Assembly: GCF_031729055.1 (NCBI RefSeq)
Contig: NZ_JAVMIP010000010.1
Location: 41,991-105,990 of the forward strand
Source of the DNA: Pseudocalidococcus azoricus BACA0444
GTDB taxonomy: Bacteria > Cyanobacteriota > Cyanobacteriia > Thermosynechococcales > Thermosynechococcaceae
Direction: 5' to 3'
Length of the DNA stretch: 64,000 bases
The translations under genes and the position numbers were made by a program. Every line of letters begins with the position of its first letter. The stretch's first letter is position 1. Positions 37,006-45,937 of this stretch are shown here, in pieces. The notes beneath the pieces were generated by a model. That model did not search any database. It was not told the DNA's origin and saw nothing but the letters and a program-made list of their open reading frames with translations.

Positions 37006-38901
37006 ATGTGCGGCATTGTTGGCTACATTGGCCCGCGTCCGGCGGCGGAAGTGCTGTTAGAAGGTCTCCGCAAACTGGAATATCGGGGCTACGATTCAGC
37101 GGGGATTGCAGCGGTCTGGGAAGGAGAACTTCACTGTATTCGGGCCAAGGGTAAACTCCATAATCTCCAAGAAAAATTAGACAAGCTCCACCTCCCGGCC
37201 CGGATTGGCATTGGTCACACCCGCTGGGCCACCCACGGTAAACCGGAAGAATATAATGCCCATCCCCACCGAGATGCCAGTGGCCGTTTGGCCGTTGTCC
37301 AAAATGGGATTATTGAAAACTATCGCGAACTGCGGGAAAACCTCAAAGCCAAGGGCTATCTCTTCACCTCGGACACGGACACGGAAGTCATTCCCCATTT
37401 GATTGCGGATTTTCTCAAAATATCTGCTCCCAACACAAACAGTCATCATCACGGCCTGTTAGACGCAGTGCGGCAAGCGGTGCAACATCTCCAGGGAGCC
37501 TTTGCCATTGCTGTGGTTTCCGCGGATTTCCCCGATGAGTTAATTGTGGCCCGTCAGCAAGCGCCCCTCGTTTTGGGCTTTGGGGAAGGGGAATTTTTCT
37601 GTGCCTCTGATACTCCCGCCCTAGTGCCCTATACCCGCGCCGTCTTGCCCCTCGAAAATGGGGAAATTGCCTGTTTAAGCCCCACCGGAGCCGAGATTTA
37701 CGACTTTTCTGGGCAACGCCTCCGTAAAACCCCCCGCACCTTGAATTGGAATCCGGTTTTAGTCGAAAAGCAGGGCTTCAAACACTATATGCTCAAAGAA
37801 ATTTATGAGCAGCCGGGGGTCGTTCGCACCTGTTTGGAATATTACTTGCGGGATGATTGGCGACCGGATGCCGACTTTAGCCCCATCAAATTAAACTTAT
37901 CTCCGGCCCTCCTCGCTGATTTAGAGCAGGTGCAGATTTTGGCCTGTGGCACGAGTTGGCACGCCGGATTGGTGGGTAAATATCTGTTGGAAGACTTAGC
38001 CCAAATTCCCACCAGCGTTCAATATGCCTCCGAGTTTCGCTATGCCCCCCCGCCCGTGACCCGCCAGACCCTGACCATTGGGGTGACTCAATCTGGGGAA
38101 ACCGCCGATACCTTAGCGGCCTTGGAGTTGGAGCTACATCGCCGGGCTAATTTGAGGTCAGAACTACAACCGCGTCTATTGGGAATTACAAATCGCCCCG
38201 AAAGTAGCTTAGGTCATCTTGTCTCCGAGATTATTGATACCCATGCCGGGATTGAAATTGGGGTGGCCGCAACTAAAACCTTTGTCGCCCAGTTGTTAGC
38301 GTTTTATTTGTTGGCTCTGGATCTGGCCTGGCAACGGCAAACCCTTGATCATTCCCGTTTAGGCGCAATCATTGATCAACTGCGGCAACTGCCGGCCCAA
38401 GTCGAGCAAATTCTCGAAAGTCAGGAACGCTATATTGAAACCCTGTCCCATGACTTTGCTGATACCCAAGACTTTATTTTCCTCGGACGTGGGATTAACT
38501 TCCCCATTGCCCTTGAGGGAGCCTTAAAACTGAAGGAAATTAGCTATATCCATGCGGAAGGCTATCCGGCCGGGGAAATGAAACATGGGCCGATTGCCTT
38601 GCTGGATGCGAAAGTGCCGGTGGTGACGATTGCGATGCCGGGGATTGTGTTTGAGAAAGTTCTCTCCAATGCCCAGGAGGCTCGGGCCCGCGATGCACGC
38701 TTAATTGGGGTGACACCGATGGAGGAACAGGAGGCTCGCGATACCTTTGATGCCCTCTTGCCGGTGCCGGAAGTAGATGAGTTATTGTCCCCAATTTTGA
38801 CGGTGATTCCCCTCCAACTGCTGGCCTATCACATTGCGGCAAGGCGGGGTCTGGATGTGGATCAACCCCGGAATTTGGCCAAGTCAGTCACGGTTGAGTA
38901 A
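37006..38901 (+). CDS. glmS: Glutamine-fructose-6-phosphate aminotransferase GlmS
   Basis: A 631-residue enzyme that makes glucosamine-6-phosphate, the entry to UDP-GlcNAc and peptidoglycan. Cys at position 2 (MCGIVGYIG) is the glutaminase nucleophile after Met removal. GHTRWATHGKPEEYNAHPH (~75-93) is the glutamine-binding block. Two SIS domains follow at ~300-440 and ~475-610 (CGTSWHAGLVGKYLLEDLA; GVTQSGETADTLAAL), ending DQPRNLAKSVTVE. SD is AAAGGAG. No glmS ribozyme is visible in the short upstream gap. Confidence 0.97.
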   Translation: MCGIVGYIGPRPAAEVLLEGLRKLEYRGYDSAGIAAVWEGELHCIRAKGKLHNLQEKLDKLHLPARIGIGHTRWATHGKPEEYNAHPHRDASGRLAVVQNGIIENYRELRENLKAKGYLFTSDTDTEVIPHLIADFLKISAPNTNSHHHGLLDAVRQAVQHLQGAFAIAVVSADFPDELIVARQQAPLVLGFGEGEFFCASDTPALVPYTRAVLPLENGEIACLSPTGAEIYDFSGQRLRKTPRTLNWNPVLVEKQGFKHYMLKEIYEQPGVVRTCLEYYLRDDWRPDADFSPIKLNLSPALLADLEQVQILACGTSWHAGLVGKYLLEDLAQIPTSVQYASEFRYAPPPVTRQTLTIGVTQSGETADTLAALELELHRRANLRSELQPRLLGITNRPESSLGHLVSEIIDTHAGIEIGVAATKTFVAQLLAFYLLALDLAWQRQTLDHSRLGAIIDQLRQLPAQVEQILESQERYIETLSHDFADTQDFIFLGRGINFPIALEGALKLKEISYIHAEGYPAGEMKHGPIALLDAKVPVVTIAMPGIVFEKVLSNAQEARARDARLIGVTPMEEQEARDTFDALLPVPEVDELLSPILTVIPLQLLAYHIAARRGLDVDQPRNLAKSVTVE

Positions 38902-38910
38902 GCCAATTGA

Positions 38911-39771
38911 TTATTTTGCAGGTGATAGCAGCGTTGGAGATTGGGCTTGACTGTTGGGAGTCAGGGTTTGGCCATAGACTCGGGGGCGGTCACTGGGCCT
39001 GGCTAACATTTCCTGCTGGCGGTTGACGGCCCAAACTTGGGTTTTCGGATCTCCCATTGTGGTGGTTTGAAATAAGATTTGATCCGGTTGCTCCTGACTC
39101 CAACCCAAAAGAGTCGCATGATCATAATCTACAGACTGGGGCCAGACAGCGGTTAGGGTTTGTTGGGGACGAGACCAAATCACGGCCACATCGGAGGCGA
39201 AATCCGTGGAAAACAGGCCTTGAAAGTGACGAATCAGGAGTTGCTCACCGGATGCTGACCAGCCGACCGGCCAGAGAACGGCAATTAAGCCCGCTCCATC
39301 AGGGGGTAAGTCTTGGCGTAATTCTGGATCAATGAGGCTGGTACTTTGCCATTGTTGTACCGCTTGGGTTTGGGTGTTGGTAATTGTCAGAGTGCTGGTG
39401 AGTTGATTCTGGGCAAAGTTAGGGTGGGCCTGGAAAATCAACTCGGCCTGGGCCTGGTAAAGACCATCGGGAGAAATGAAAGTGGCTGTTTTTTGAGAAT
39501 AGGTTTGGGCCTGGTGACTAAGGGCCGCTAACTTTTGTTGTGCAACGATCCAGGCCCAGGGTAATGGAAACGGGCTTTTGAGGGGATCCGCTGCGGGTAG
39601 AGATTGGCTTGGGGAGACTAGCGTAGATTCAATGGGAGTGGGTGACTGATGCTGAGCTAACACAGGCCCAGAGAGATGCCAAACCAGGCCCCCCGTCCAG
39701 AGGAGAGACATGGCCACTAAGCTGGGGAGAGGAACCCGGATTCCAGAGGCGAACAATTGCGCTGTAGTCAT
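38911..39771 (-). CDS. Exported hypothetical protein
   Basis: A 286-residue protein with an N-terminal hydrophobic segment (PSLVAMSLLWTGGLVWHLSG, about 15-40) that looks like a signal peptide or anchor, followed by a cleavage-like AQHQ. The remainder is beta-rich and resembles a WD/PQQ-like or TolB-like single module (AWIVAQQKLAALSHQ, ISPDGLYQAQAELIF, DVAVIWSRPQQTLTAVW). I do not recognise the family; similar exported proteins occur in other cyanobacteria. It ends nine bases from glmS, convergently. Start is MTTAQLF; an upstream in-frame ATG gives five more residues. Confidence 0.6.
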   Translation of the reverse strand: MTTAQLFASGIRVPLPSLVAMSLLWTGGLVWHLSGPVLAQHQSPTPIESTLVSPSQSLPAADPLKSPFPLPWAWIVAQQKLAALSHQAQTYSQKTATFISPDGLYQAQAELIFQAHPNFAQNQLTSTLTITNTQTQAVQQWQSTSLIDPELRQDLPPDGAGLIAVLWPVGWSASGEQLLIRHFQGLFSTDFASDVAVIWSRPQQTLTAVWPQSVDYDHATLLGWSQEQPDQILFQTTTMGDPKTQVWAVNRQQEMLARPSDRPRVYGQTLTPNSQAQSPTLLSPAK

Positions 39772-40283
39772 GATCAGCCACCTCACCTGAAAATTGCTTT
39801 GAATATTAAAGTTAAAAACTAACGAGGCAAATAAAATTAATGTGAGGCAAAAAACCAGTAGATTTTAGGAGTTCAGGCCTAAACCCCAAGATTCTCAAGC
39901 TCATCAGACCCAGTGGGGCAACCCGATCCAGGCCTGGGAAGATTGGAGAAAACCAATAAGTCCATCGCTATTTTTTAAGATAACAATTGAGATCAAGGCA
40001 AAAGGCTGCCTTTACCAAAAGTTACCTGGACTATGGGCCTATGGTTCAGAGGTTTTGCTCAGTCACACTCACTTCAACATAGGCTTGATGTTTGGTGCTG
40101 AAAATGATCCACATCATCCAGGCCTGTGATCTGGATCAAGCCACGTGCTTACAACCTGAATCTGCCAACCTATAGCGTTACTCATTGAGGGTGAGAGGGG
40201 AACCAGTCAGAAAATGCTGGATGGACAGTCTTTTTGACATTTCTATTCCCTCAGAACAGTCTGCGTAACGCTATAGGGCCTGA
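39772..40283. other. 512-bp gap containing MITE copy 3
   Basis: No gene is supported. The left side should hold the promoter of the exported protein. A small hairpin (AAGGCA...TGCCTT) lies near 40000. A CCAGGCCTGG palindrome is at 39928-39937. The right end is filled by the third inverted-repeat element. Confidence 0.4.
40171..40275. mobile_element. 105-bp MITE-like element, copy 3
   Basis: It is bounded by perfect 11-bp inverted repeats (TATAGCGTTAC / GTAACGCTATA). It is closest to copy 1 over its whole length, with scattered substitutions. It ends eight bases from the stop of the membrane protein gene, so it lies in the convergent 3' region, as copy 1 does behind the sugar-kinase-like gene. 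Confidence 0.85.
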
Positions 40284-40823
40284 TTAACCATCCCGATGAG
40301 TCAAAAGAGTCCGGCGGCGGCGGGGCATTTCCAATAACAGCCAGAGGGAGTAGAGACTGGCTAAACAACTCAGTCCAAAAATTAAGAGGCGGATGTAGAT
40401 AGATACCGAGGTGGGGGAGGGAAAGAGAATCCCGCGAATGAAGGCATTACCCAGGCCACTGACATTAAACAGGACATGGATCACCAGGGCGGCAAAATCC
40501 TCCGAGCGGCGGGAACGTTCTAATTCAATCGCGTTAAACTTGTGCCAAATCGGGAAATCTGAGTCCTGGTGGCTAATTAAGATTTGCTGGTAGAGGAGAA
40601 TTTGGGTCATAACCTGTTGGTGGTGAATCAGCAGCAAGTTAATCACTAGAGAGATAAAGGAAATCCCGACACTGGCAAAGGCAAAATTGGCATCCGCAAG
40701 GGAAACCCCAAAAATAGTTGTTGCCACAGTGATAAAGGTCAGAAAGGCCCGATTCCGCACCTGTAGGCGTGTGTTGTATTCATCACTGGTGGATTTGAAC
40801 AGGTCGGAAGCGGACAGGCCCAT
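40284..40823 (-). CDS. Hypothetical membrane protein
   Basis: A 179-residue integral membrane protein, not recognised. Hydrophobic segments are at ~27-45 (FLTFITVATTIFGVSLA), ~48-66, ~110-128 and ~145-165. A polar cytoplasmic-looking loop lies at ~75-108, and the tail is Arg-rich (EMPRRRRTLL). No enzymatic motif is seen. It stands alone between MITE copy 3 and the amidotransferase gene. Confidence 0.6.
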   Translation of the reverse strand: MGLSASDLFKSTSDEYNTRLQVRNRAFLTFITVATTIFGVSLADANFAFASVGISFISLVINLLLIHHQQVMTQILLYQQILISHQDSDFPIWHKFNAIELERSRRSEDFAALVIHVLFNVSGLGNAFIRGILFPSPTSVSIYIRLLIFGLSCLASLYSLWLLLEMPRRRRTLLTHRDG

Positions 40824-40876
40824 TGGTTAAGATCCAAAAATAAATGAACCAGCAGTGATCACAGTTCTGGCGGCGA

Positions 40877-41629
40877 CTATCCCTCGGCGGCCAAGGCAGA
40901 CAGCAGAATCCGATCTACGAAGGCCCCAATGAGTTGGTTGGCAATGGGGGTTTCTTGGGTAGAGTTGGCCAGTTCTCGCCATGCATCGGGATTCTCAAAG
41001 TAGCGATCACAATAGCGGCTAATCCGGGCAATCAAATCCGTCCGATCCACCTCAGGGTGAAACTGAAAGGCATAAAACGGTTGTCCGGGTAAAGTAAAAC
41101 CATGATAGGGACAAAGCTGGGAATAGGCGAGGTGAATGGCTTGGGGTGGGAGGGACAGGGCTCGTTCTTGGTGGCCAGAAATGGCTAAAAATTCTGAAGG
41201 TAAGGTTTGACAGAGGGGATCTGCGGCGGCGTTGGGTGTGAGATAAATCGGATAAGTGCCCATTTCCATATGATCACGGTCTAAAATCACCCGCCCACCG
41301 AGAGCTTCCACCGCTAATTGAAAGCCGAAACAGGAGGCAAAGACGGGGATTCGCTGTTCAAGGCAATCAAGAATGAGGGCCTGGGAAGGGAGCACAAAGG
41401 GATATAAATCCGGCTTCAGGACACTGGCATCACTGGAGCCACCAATAAACAAAGCATGATGGCCCTGAATCACCGTTGGGGAAAACTCGGCCTGATCAAA
41501 CCCATTGAGAATGGTAAATTGCTCCGGGCGTAAACCACTATAGCGGCTAAATTCGGCTAGTTCCTCTTGTTGTGTTGGGGGATCATTCCGGGCCTGGAGA
41601 AGCAAGATCCGCAGCGAGTGCCGATTCAT
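40877..41629 (-). CDS. Class I glutamine amidotransferase-like protein
   Basis: A 250-residue GATase1 protein with the full catalytic set: Cys100 in FASCFGFQLAVEALGG, and His191 and Glu193 in FQFHPEVDRTD. It resembles the GMP-synthase-type stand-alone amidotransferases (COG0518), whose acceptor substrates are unknown. No synthetase partner is nearby. Its ATG overlaps the stop of the UPF0016 gene (ATGA), so the two are translated as a unit, an unexpected pairing of an amidotransferase with a metal transporter. Confidence 0.85.
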   Translation of the reverse strand: MNRHSLRILLLQARNDPPTQQEELAEFSRYSGLRPEQFTILNGFDQAEFSPTVIQGHHALFIGGSSDASVLKPDLYPFVLPSQALILDCLEQRIPVFASCFGFQLAVEALGGRVILDRDHMEMGTYPIYLTPNAAADPLCQTLPSEFLAISGHQERALSLPPQAIHLAYSQLCPYHGFTLPGQPFYAFQFHPEVDRTDLIARISRYCDRYFENPDAWRELANSTQETPIANQLIGAFVDRILLSALAAEG

Positions 41630-41976
41630 GGTGCTGAGATTTCGGAGGAAGCCCGATCATCTGGGCTATGCTCGGATTCTGAAGACAAGTCAATGACCAG
41701 AGGAGAACTCGGCTGCCAGAGCAAATATAAGCCAAGGAGAGCAAAGCCAATCGCCGCAATGGATTTGAGCAATGGGGCCGGGAGGATCTGCGACACTTGG
41801 CCGCCCAGGAGTACCCCTAAAAAGCTAGTGAATACGAGGCCACTGGCCACACCTAAAAAGGCTAATCGGGGCGAGCGGGCATTTCCCCCTAAGGTAATTG
41901 CGGCCAATTGACTTTTATCCCCCAACTCGGAAAGGAAAACCATTACAAAGCTGACCCCCAATAGCTGCCAATTCAT
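41626..41976 (-). CDS. Half-size UPF0016/GDT1-family transporter (Mnx-like)
   Basis: A 116-residue protein with one copy of the UPF0016 hallmark ELGDKSQ (about residues 17-23) and three hydrophobic segments. Full-size members (TMEM165/Gdt1, Synechocystis Mnx) have two such halves and export Mn2+ or exchange Ca2+/Mn2+. Half-size bacterial members work as dimers or heteromers. No second half lies beside it, so it either homodimerises or has a partner elsewhere. The C-terminal ~25 residues are acidic and hydrophilic. I start at the ATG with GAGG upstream; a TTG 12 codons earlier is possible. Confidence 0.85.
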   Translation of the reverse strand: MNWQLLGVSFVMVFLSELGDKSQLAAITLGGNARSPRLAFLGVASGLVFTSFLGVLLGGQVSQILPAPLLKSIAAIGFALLGLYLLWQPSSPLVIDLSSESEHSPDDRASSEISAP

Positions 41977-42131
41977 CACTGCATCCTCTGTAGTGTCAAC
42001 GTTAACTCCCAAAAATAAAATCTCGATTCGGTAGCTATTTTAGCCCACTCTCCCAGGCCTGCCCCAACCACCTGCCAAATCTCTGAAATATAGTGAAGTT
42101 AACGAGAGCCAATCCCCCAGAATTAGATGCC

Positions 42132-42854
42132 ATGGTTGCCAGCCCCGAAACCCAAACCAATTTTGAGCTTGAACCAGACATAACTTTTCCCCCAACTGAT
42201 TTATGGAGTGATGAGCCACCCTTGGAATCTGACTTTCACCGCGATCAAATTGAAATCCTCATTCACCTGCTCAAACGCTATTGGCACGACCGCACGGATT
42301 TTTATGTGACGGGCAACCTGACAATTTATTACAACGAACAACAACTCAGGAAGCGAGAGTTCCGGGGCCCTGACTTCTTTGTAGTGCTGGATACTGAGCT
42401 AAAAGAGCGGCGCAGTTGGGTTGTCTGGGGGGAAGGGGGCAAATATCCAAACTTAATCATTGAAATTCTCTCCAAGAGTACAGCCACGGTAGATAAAACC
42501 ACCAAAAAAGACCTGTATCAGAATACGTTTCGGACTCCTGAGTATTTCTGGCTAGACCCCAATGGCCTGGAGTTGACGGGGTTTCGCTTAGGCAATGGGG
42601 TATATCAACCGCTTGTAGCCAATGAGCAGGGGTGGCTGTGGAGTGAGGAATTGCAGCTCTACTTAGGGATTACCCAGGCCCGACTGCGATTTTTGACTCC
42701 AGAAGGCGAGTTAATTCCCACGGCCGCTGAAGCAGAGCAGACTGAACGCCAACGGGCTGACCTAGAGCAAGAACGGGCCGACCAAGAATATCAACGGGGA
42801 GAGCGGTTGGCGGCTAAATTGCGAGAATTGGGGGTTGATCCCAGTGAAATTTGA
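42132..42854 (+). CDS. Uma2-family (DUF820) nuclease-like protein
   Basis: A 240-residue member of the large cyanobacterial Uma2 family, which has a PD-(D/E)XK-type fold. The core is seen in GPDFFVVLDTELKERRSWVV and PNLIIEILSKSTATVDKTTKK, with Asp and Glu in the expected places, then YFWLDPNGLELTGFRL. The last ~45 residues are a charged coiled coil with repeated ERADQE-type units, common in this family. Biological role is unknown; many genomes carry dozens of copies. The start is the ATG giving MVASPETQ. Confidence 0.85.
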   Translation: MVASPETQTNFELEPDITFPPTDLWSDEPPLESDFHRDQIEILIHLLKRYWHDRTDFYVTGNLTIYYNEQQLRKREFRGPDFFVVLDTELKERRSWVVWGEGGKYPNLIIEILSKSTATVDKTTKKDLYQNTFRTPEYFWLDPNGLELTGFRLGNGVYQPLVANEQGWLWSEELQLYLGITQARLRFLTPEGELIPTAAEAEQTERQRADLEQERADQEYQRGERLAAKLRELGVDPSEI

Positions 42855-43068
42855 ATCCGATCAAGTCGGAGTCTCAAGCTACCAGGCCGGGTCAAGGTCT
42901 TTACTCATTTTCCATAGATTCACCTCAATTCCCAAAAGCAGAAGTATTAGTGGAAACTATATCAGGAGTTAAGAAGTTTCAATAGCTCCCTATTCCAGGC
43001 CTGGTGGGAAAACACTATATACTGAGAGGCGTTCATCCACAGGGCTGTCGTGTCCGGCAAGTGTTCTT

Positions 43069-44187
43069 ATGGAAAATGGCATTGATCTCCAGGGGCAGTT
43101 ACGAGCGGCCTTAGAGGCATTAGGGCTAACCCCAGGCCTGGCCAAGTTAATTTGGCTACCTTTACCCATGTTGTTAATGTTAGTCGTGGCCACCGTGGGG
43201 GTATTAATTTCGGTTTGGTTAGAGCGAAAAATCTCAGCGGCTGTCCAACAACGGATTGGCCCAGAATACATTGGCCCCTTGGGCATCTTGGCCCCCCTAG
43301 CCGATGGCTTGAAGCTGGTCTTCAAAGAAGATGTGATTCCAACCCAGACCGATGGACTGCTTTTTACCCTGGGGCCAATCTTGGTAGTCGTTCCCGTTTT
43401 TTTGTCCTATGTCATTGTGCCCTTTGGGCAAAACTTGCTGCTGTCTAATATTGGGATGGGGGTATTTTTATGGATCGCCCTCTCCAGCATTGCCCCAATT
43501 GGGTTATTGATGTCTGGTTATTCCTCCAATAATAAATACTCCTTGCTCGGGGGGTTACGAGCCGCAGCCCAATCCATTAGTTATGAAATTCCCCTGGCCT
43601 TGGCGGTCTTGGCGGTGGCGATGATGTCCAATGGCCTAGGGACGGTGGAAATTGTTGAGCAGCAATCCGGCTATGGCATTCTCGGTTGGAATGTTTGGCG
43701 ACAGCCCATCGGATTTTTAATTTTTTGGATTGCGGCCCTCGCTGAATGTGAACGTCTCCCCTTTGACTTGCCGGAAGCGGAAGAGGAACTGGTGGCTGGG
43801 TATCAAACCGAATATTCGGGGATGAAATTTGCCCTGTTCTACCTGGGCTCCTATGTGAACTTAGTCCTTTCTGCCCTCCTGGTTGCCGTCCTCTATTTTG
43901 GGGGCTGGGATTTCCCAATTCCGCTGGATCAACTGGCAAGCTGGTTGGGCATTAGTGACACCAATCCCTTTTTCCAAATTGGCATGGCGGTGTTGGGGAT
44001 TACGATGACCCTCCTAAAAGCCTATTTCTTTATCTTCTTGGCTATTCTCCTGCGGTGGACAGTTCCTCGGGTACGGATTGACCAGTTACTCGATTTAGGT
44101 TGGAAGTTTTTATTGCCTGTCGGCCTGGTCAATTTATTGCTGACAGCGGGGTTGAAACTCACCTTTCCCTTTGCCTTTGGGGGTTAG
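43069..44187 (+). CDS. ndhA: NAD(P)H-quinone oxidoreductase subunit 1 (NdhA)
   Basis: A 372-residue membrane subunit with about eight transmembrane helices. [22 protein letters not shown] (near 50-72) and the quinone-site segment [30 protein letters not shown] (near 222-252) are strictly conserved in NuoH/NdhA. It sits at the junction of the membrane and peripheral arms of thylakoid NDH-1 and takes part in cyclic electron flow and respiration. First gene of ndhA-I-G-E, with gaps of 54, 11 and 33 bases, the standard cyanobacterial and chloroplast order. Confidence 0.98.
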   Translation: MENGIDLQGQLRAALEALGLTPGLAKLIWLPLPMLLMLVVATVGVLISVWLERKISAAVQQRIGPEYIGPLGILAPLADGLKLVFKEDVIPTQTDGLLFTLGPILVVVPVFLSYVIVPFGQNLLLSNIGMGVFLWIALSSIAPIGLLMSGYSSNNKYSLLGGLRAAAQSISYEIPLALAVLAVAMMSNGLGTVEIVEQQSGYGILGWNVWRQPIGFLIFWIAALAECERLPFDLPEAEEELVAGYQTEYSGMKFALFYLGSYVNLVLSALLVAVLYFGGWDFPIPLDQLASWLGISDTNPFFQIGMAVLGITMTLLKAYFFIFLAILLRWTVPRVRIDQLLDLGWKFLLPVGLVNLLLTAGLKLTFPFAFGG

Positions 44188-44241
44188 TTGCTCTCTGTTC
44201 CTTAGAGTCTAATTTGATATTCCTCGGAGTGAGTTTAGATC

Positions 44242-44841
44242 ATGAAATTTCTCAATAAAATTGGCTCCTATGCCAAAGAAACTTTGCAATCGGCCAAGTA
44301 TATTGGCCAAGGTCTGGCTGTCACCTTTGACCACATGCAGCGGCGACCGATTACGGTGCAGTATCCTTACGAAAAACTGATTCCCTCGGAGCGGTTTCGG
44401 GGCCGGATTCACTTTGAGTTTGACAAATGTATTTCCTGTGAAGTCTGTGTCCGGGTCTGCCCCATTAATTTGCCAGTGGTGGACTGGGAATTCAACAAGG
44501 AAATGAAGAAGAAGGAACTCAAACATTACAGTATTGATTTTGGAGTCTGCATTTTTTGTGCCAACTGTGTGGAATATTGCCCCACAAACTGTCTTTCCGT
44601 CACAGAGGAGTATGAACTGGCCACCTACGACCGCCATGAATTGAATTTTGATAATGTGGCAATGGGTCGGCTTCCTTATAAGGTGACTGAGGATCCAATG
44701 GTCACGCCAATTCGGGAATTTGCCTATTTACCGGTGGGTGTTACCGATGGCCATGAGGCAAAACTCACAGATCAGCGGGCAGGGTCTCGGCCAGAGGAGA
44801 TCGCGGCCCAACTGCACACAACGGCCAGCAAACCAGAATAA
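44242..44841 (+). CDS. ndhI: NAD(P)H-quinone oxidoreductase subunit I (NdhI), 2x[4Fe-4S]
   Basis: A 199-residue peripheral subunit carrying two 4Fe-4S clusters: [12 protein letters not shown] (C63, C66, C69, C73) and [12 protein letters not shown] (C103, C106, C109, C113). It relays electrons toward plastoquinone in NDH-1. The N-terminal ~30 residues are an amphipathic membrane-facing helix. The C-terminal tail after ~170 is polar. Ribosome site GGAGT lies upstream. Order and spacing with ndhA and ndhG confirm identity. Confidence 0.98.
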   Translation: MKFLNKIGSYAKETLQSAKYIGQGLAVTFDHMQRRPITVQYPYEKLIPSERFRGRIHFEFDKCISCEVCVRVCPINLPVVDWEFNKEMKKKELKHYSIDFGVCIFCANCVEYCPTNCLSVTEEYELATYDRHELNFDNVAMGRLPYKVTEDPMVTPIREFAYLPVGVTDGHEAKLTDQRAGSRPEEIAAQLHTTASKPE

Positions 44842-44852
44842 GGAGTTAACTT

Positions 44853-45458
44853 GTGGATTTAGCAACTGGCGTACAAACCATCGCTTACTTTCTCTTGGCG
44901 GTCTTGGTGATTGGAGCAGCCTTGGGGGTTGTCCTTCTCGATAGCATTGTTTACTCAGCTTTTTTACTGGGGGGGGTGTTTATCAGTATTTCTGGAATTT
45001 ATATTCTCCTCAATGCGGATTTTGTCTCGGCCGCCCAAATTTTGATCTATGTTGGGGCGGTGAATGTCCTGATTTTGTTTGCCATCATGTTGGTCAATAA
45101 GCGAGAAGATTTTGCGCCGATCCCGCGGCGGTGGATTCGCAAAGGGGCGGCTGGCCTGGTGGCTTCAGGGTTGTTTTGCCTCTTAAGTGTGATGGTCTTG
45201 CAAACCGCTTGGGCCGTACCAACCAACACGATGCCCACTCCAGAGACAATTATCACCATTGGCAAGCACTTTTTTACGGATTTTCTCTTACCTTTTGAAT
45301 TGGCTTCGGTCTTGTTATTAATGGCTCTAGTTGGGGCAGTGGTATTGGCACGGCGAGACTATTTAATTGATGAAGAACCTTCCATTGGCGAAGTTCCCCA
45401 ACCCCCTTTGGAATTACCAGAACGCCCCAGGGAACCGGCTGTTTTGTCTGGTAAATAA
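44853..45458 (+). CDS. ndhG: NAD(P)H-quinone oxidoreductase subunit 6 (NdhG)
   Basis: A 201-residue membrane subunit with five hydrophobic helices. The NuoJ/NdhG signature is visible in FISISGIYILLNADFVSAAQ and ILIYVGAVNVLILFAIMLVN (about 45-85). Helix 3 there contains the pi-bulge region of the proton path. It starts at GTG, with AAGGAG eight bases before. The C-terminal 30 residues are soluble and Pro/Glu-rich. Third gene of the ndh block. Confidence 0.96.
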   Translation: MDLATGVQTIAYFLLAVLVIGAALGVVLLDSIVYSAFLLGGVFISISGIYILLNADFVSAAQILIYVGAVNVLILFAIMLVNKREDFAPIPRRWIRKGAAGLVASGLFCLLSVMVLQTAWAVPTNTMPTPETIITIGKHFFTDFLLPFELASVLLLMALVGAVVLARRDYLIDEEPSIGEVPQPPLELPERPREPAVLSGK

Positions 45459-45491
45459 TCCTAATTCCCCTGACTGCTTGAGGAGAAAACC

Positions 45492-45797
45492 ATGAATTTA
45501 GATTTAATCTTATTGCTTGCTGCTGCCCTATTTTGCATTGGGATTTATGGACTGGTGACCAGTCGTAATGCAGTGCGGGTTCTCATGTCTATTGAGCTAC
45601 TTTTGAACGCTGTTAATCTCAATTTAATTGGGTTTTCCAATTACCTAGATGGCCTGGAAATAAAGGGCCAAGTCTTTGCGGTATTTGTGATTGCAATTGC
45701 GGCGGCCGAAGCTGCTGTTGGCCTGGCGATTATTCTGGCAATTTATCGGAATAAAGATACGGTGGATATGGAACGCTTTAACTTACTGAAGTGGTAA
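45492..45797 (+). CDS. ndhE: NAD(P)H-quinone oxidoreductase subunit 4L (NdhE)
   Basis: A 101-residue three-helix subunit (NuoK/NdhE). Conserved membrane glutamates are seen in [18 protein letters not shown] and in the third helix ([20 protein letters not shown]). It ends with the family's MERFNLLKW. The ribosome site is GAGGAG before ATG. It forms part of the proton-translocating membrane arm. Confidence 0.97.
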   Translation: MNLDLILLLAAALFCIGIYGLVTSRNAVRVLMSIELLLNAVNLNLIGFSNYLDGLEIKGQVFAVFVIAIAAAEAAVGLAIILAIYRNKDTVDMERFNLLKW

Positions 45798-45937
45798 TTA
45801 AATCATCCTGTCAATCTCAAGAGCAGGAAACTCTAAGTCTGTTTCTATCCATTTAAGACTGGGTAGTAGCAATTTAGACAACGCTTGGTTTATTCTTGCT
45901 AGCTATAACTTTGGAGGAGAAAATCTTGGCCCTTATT

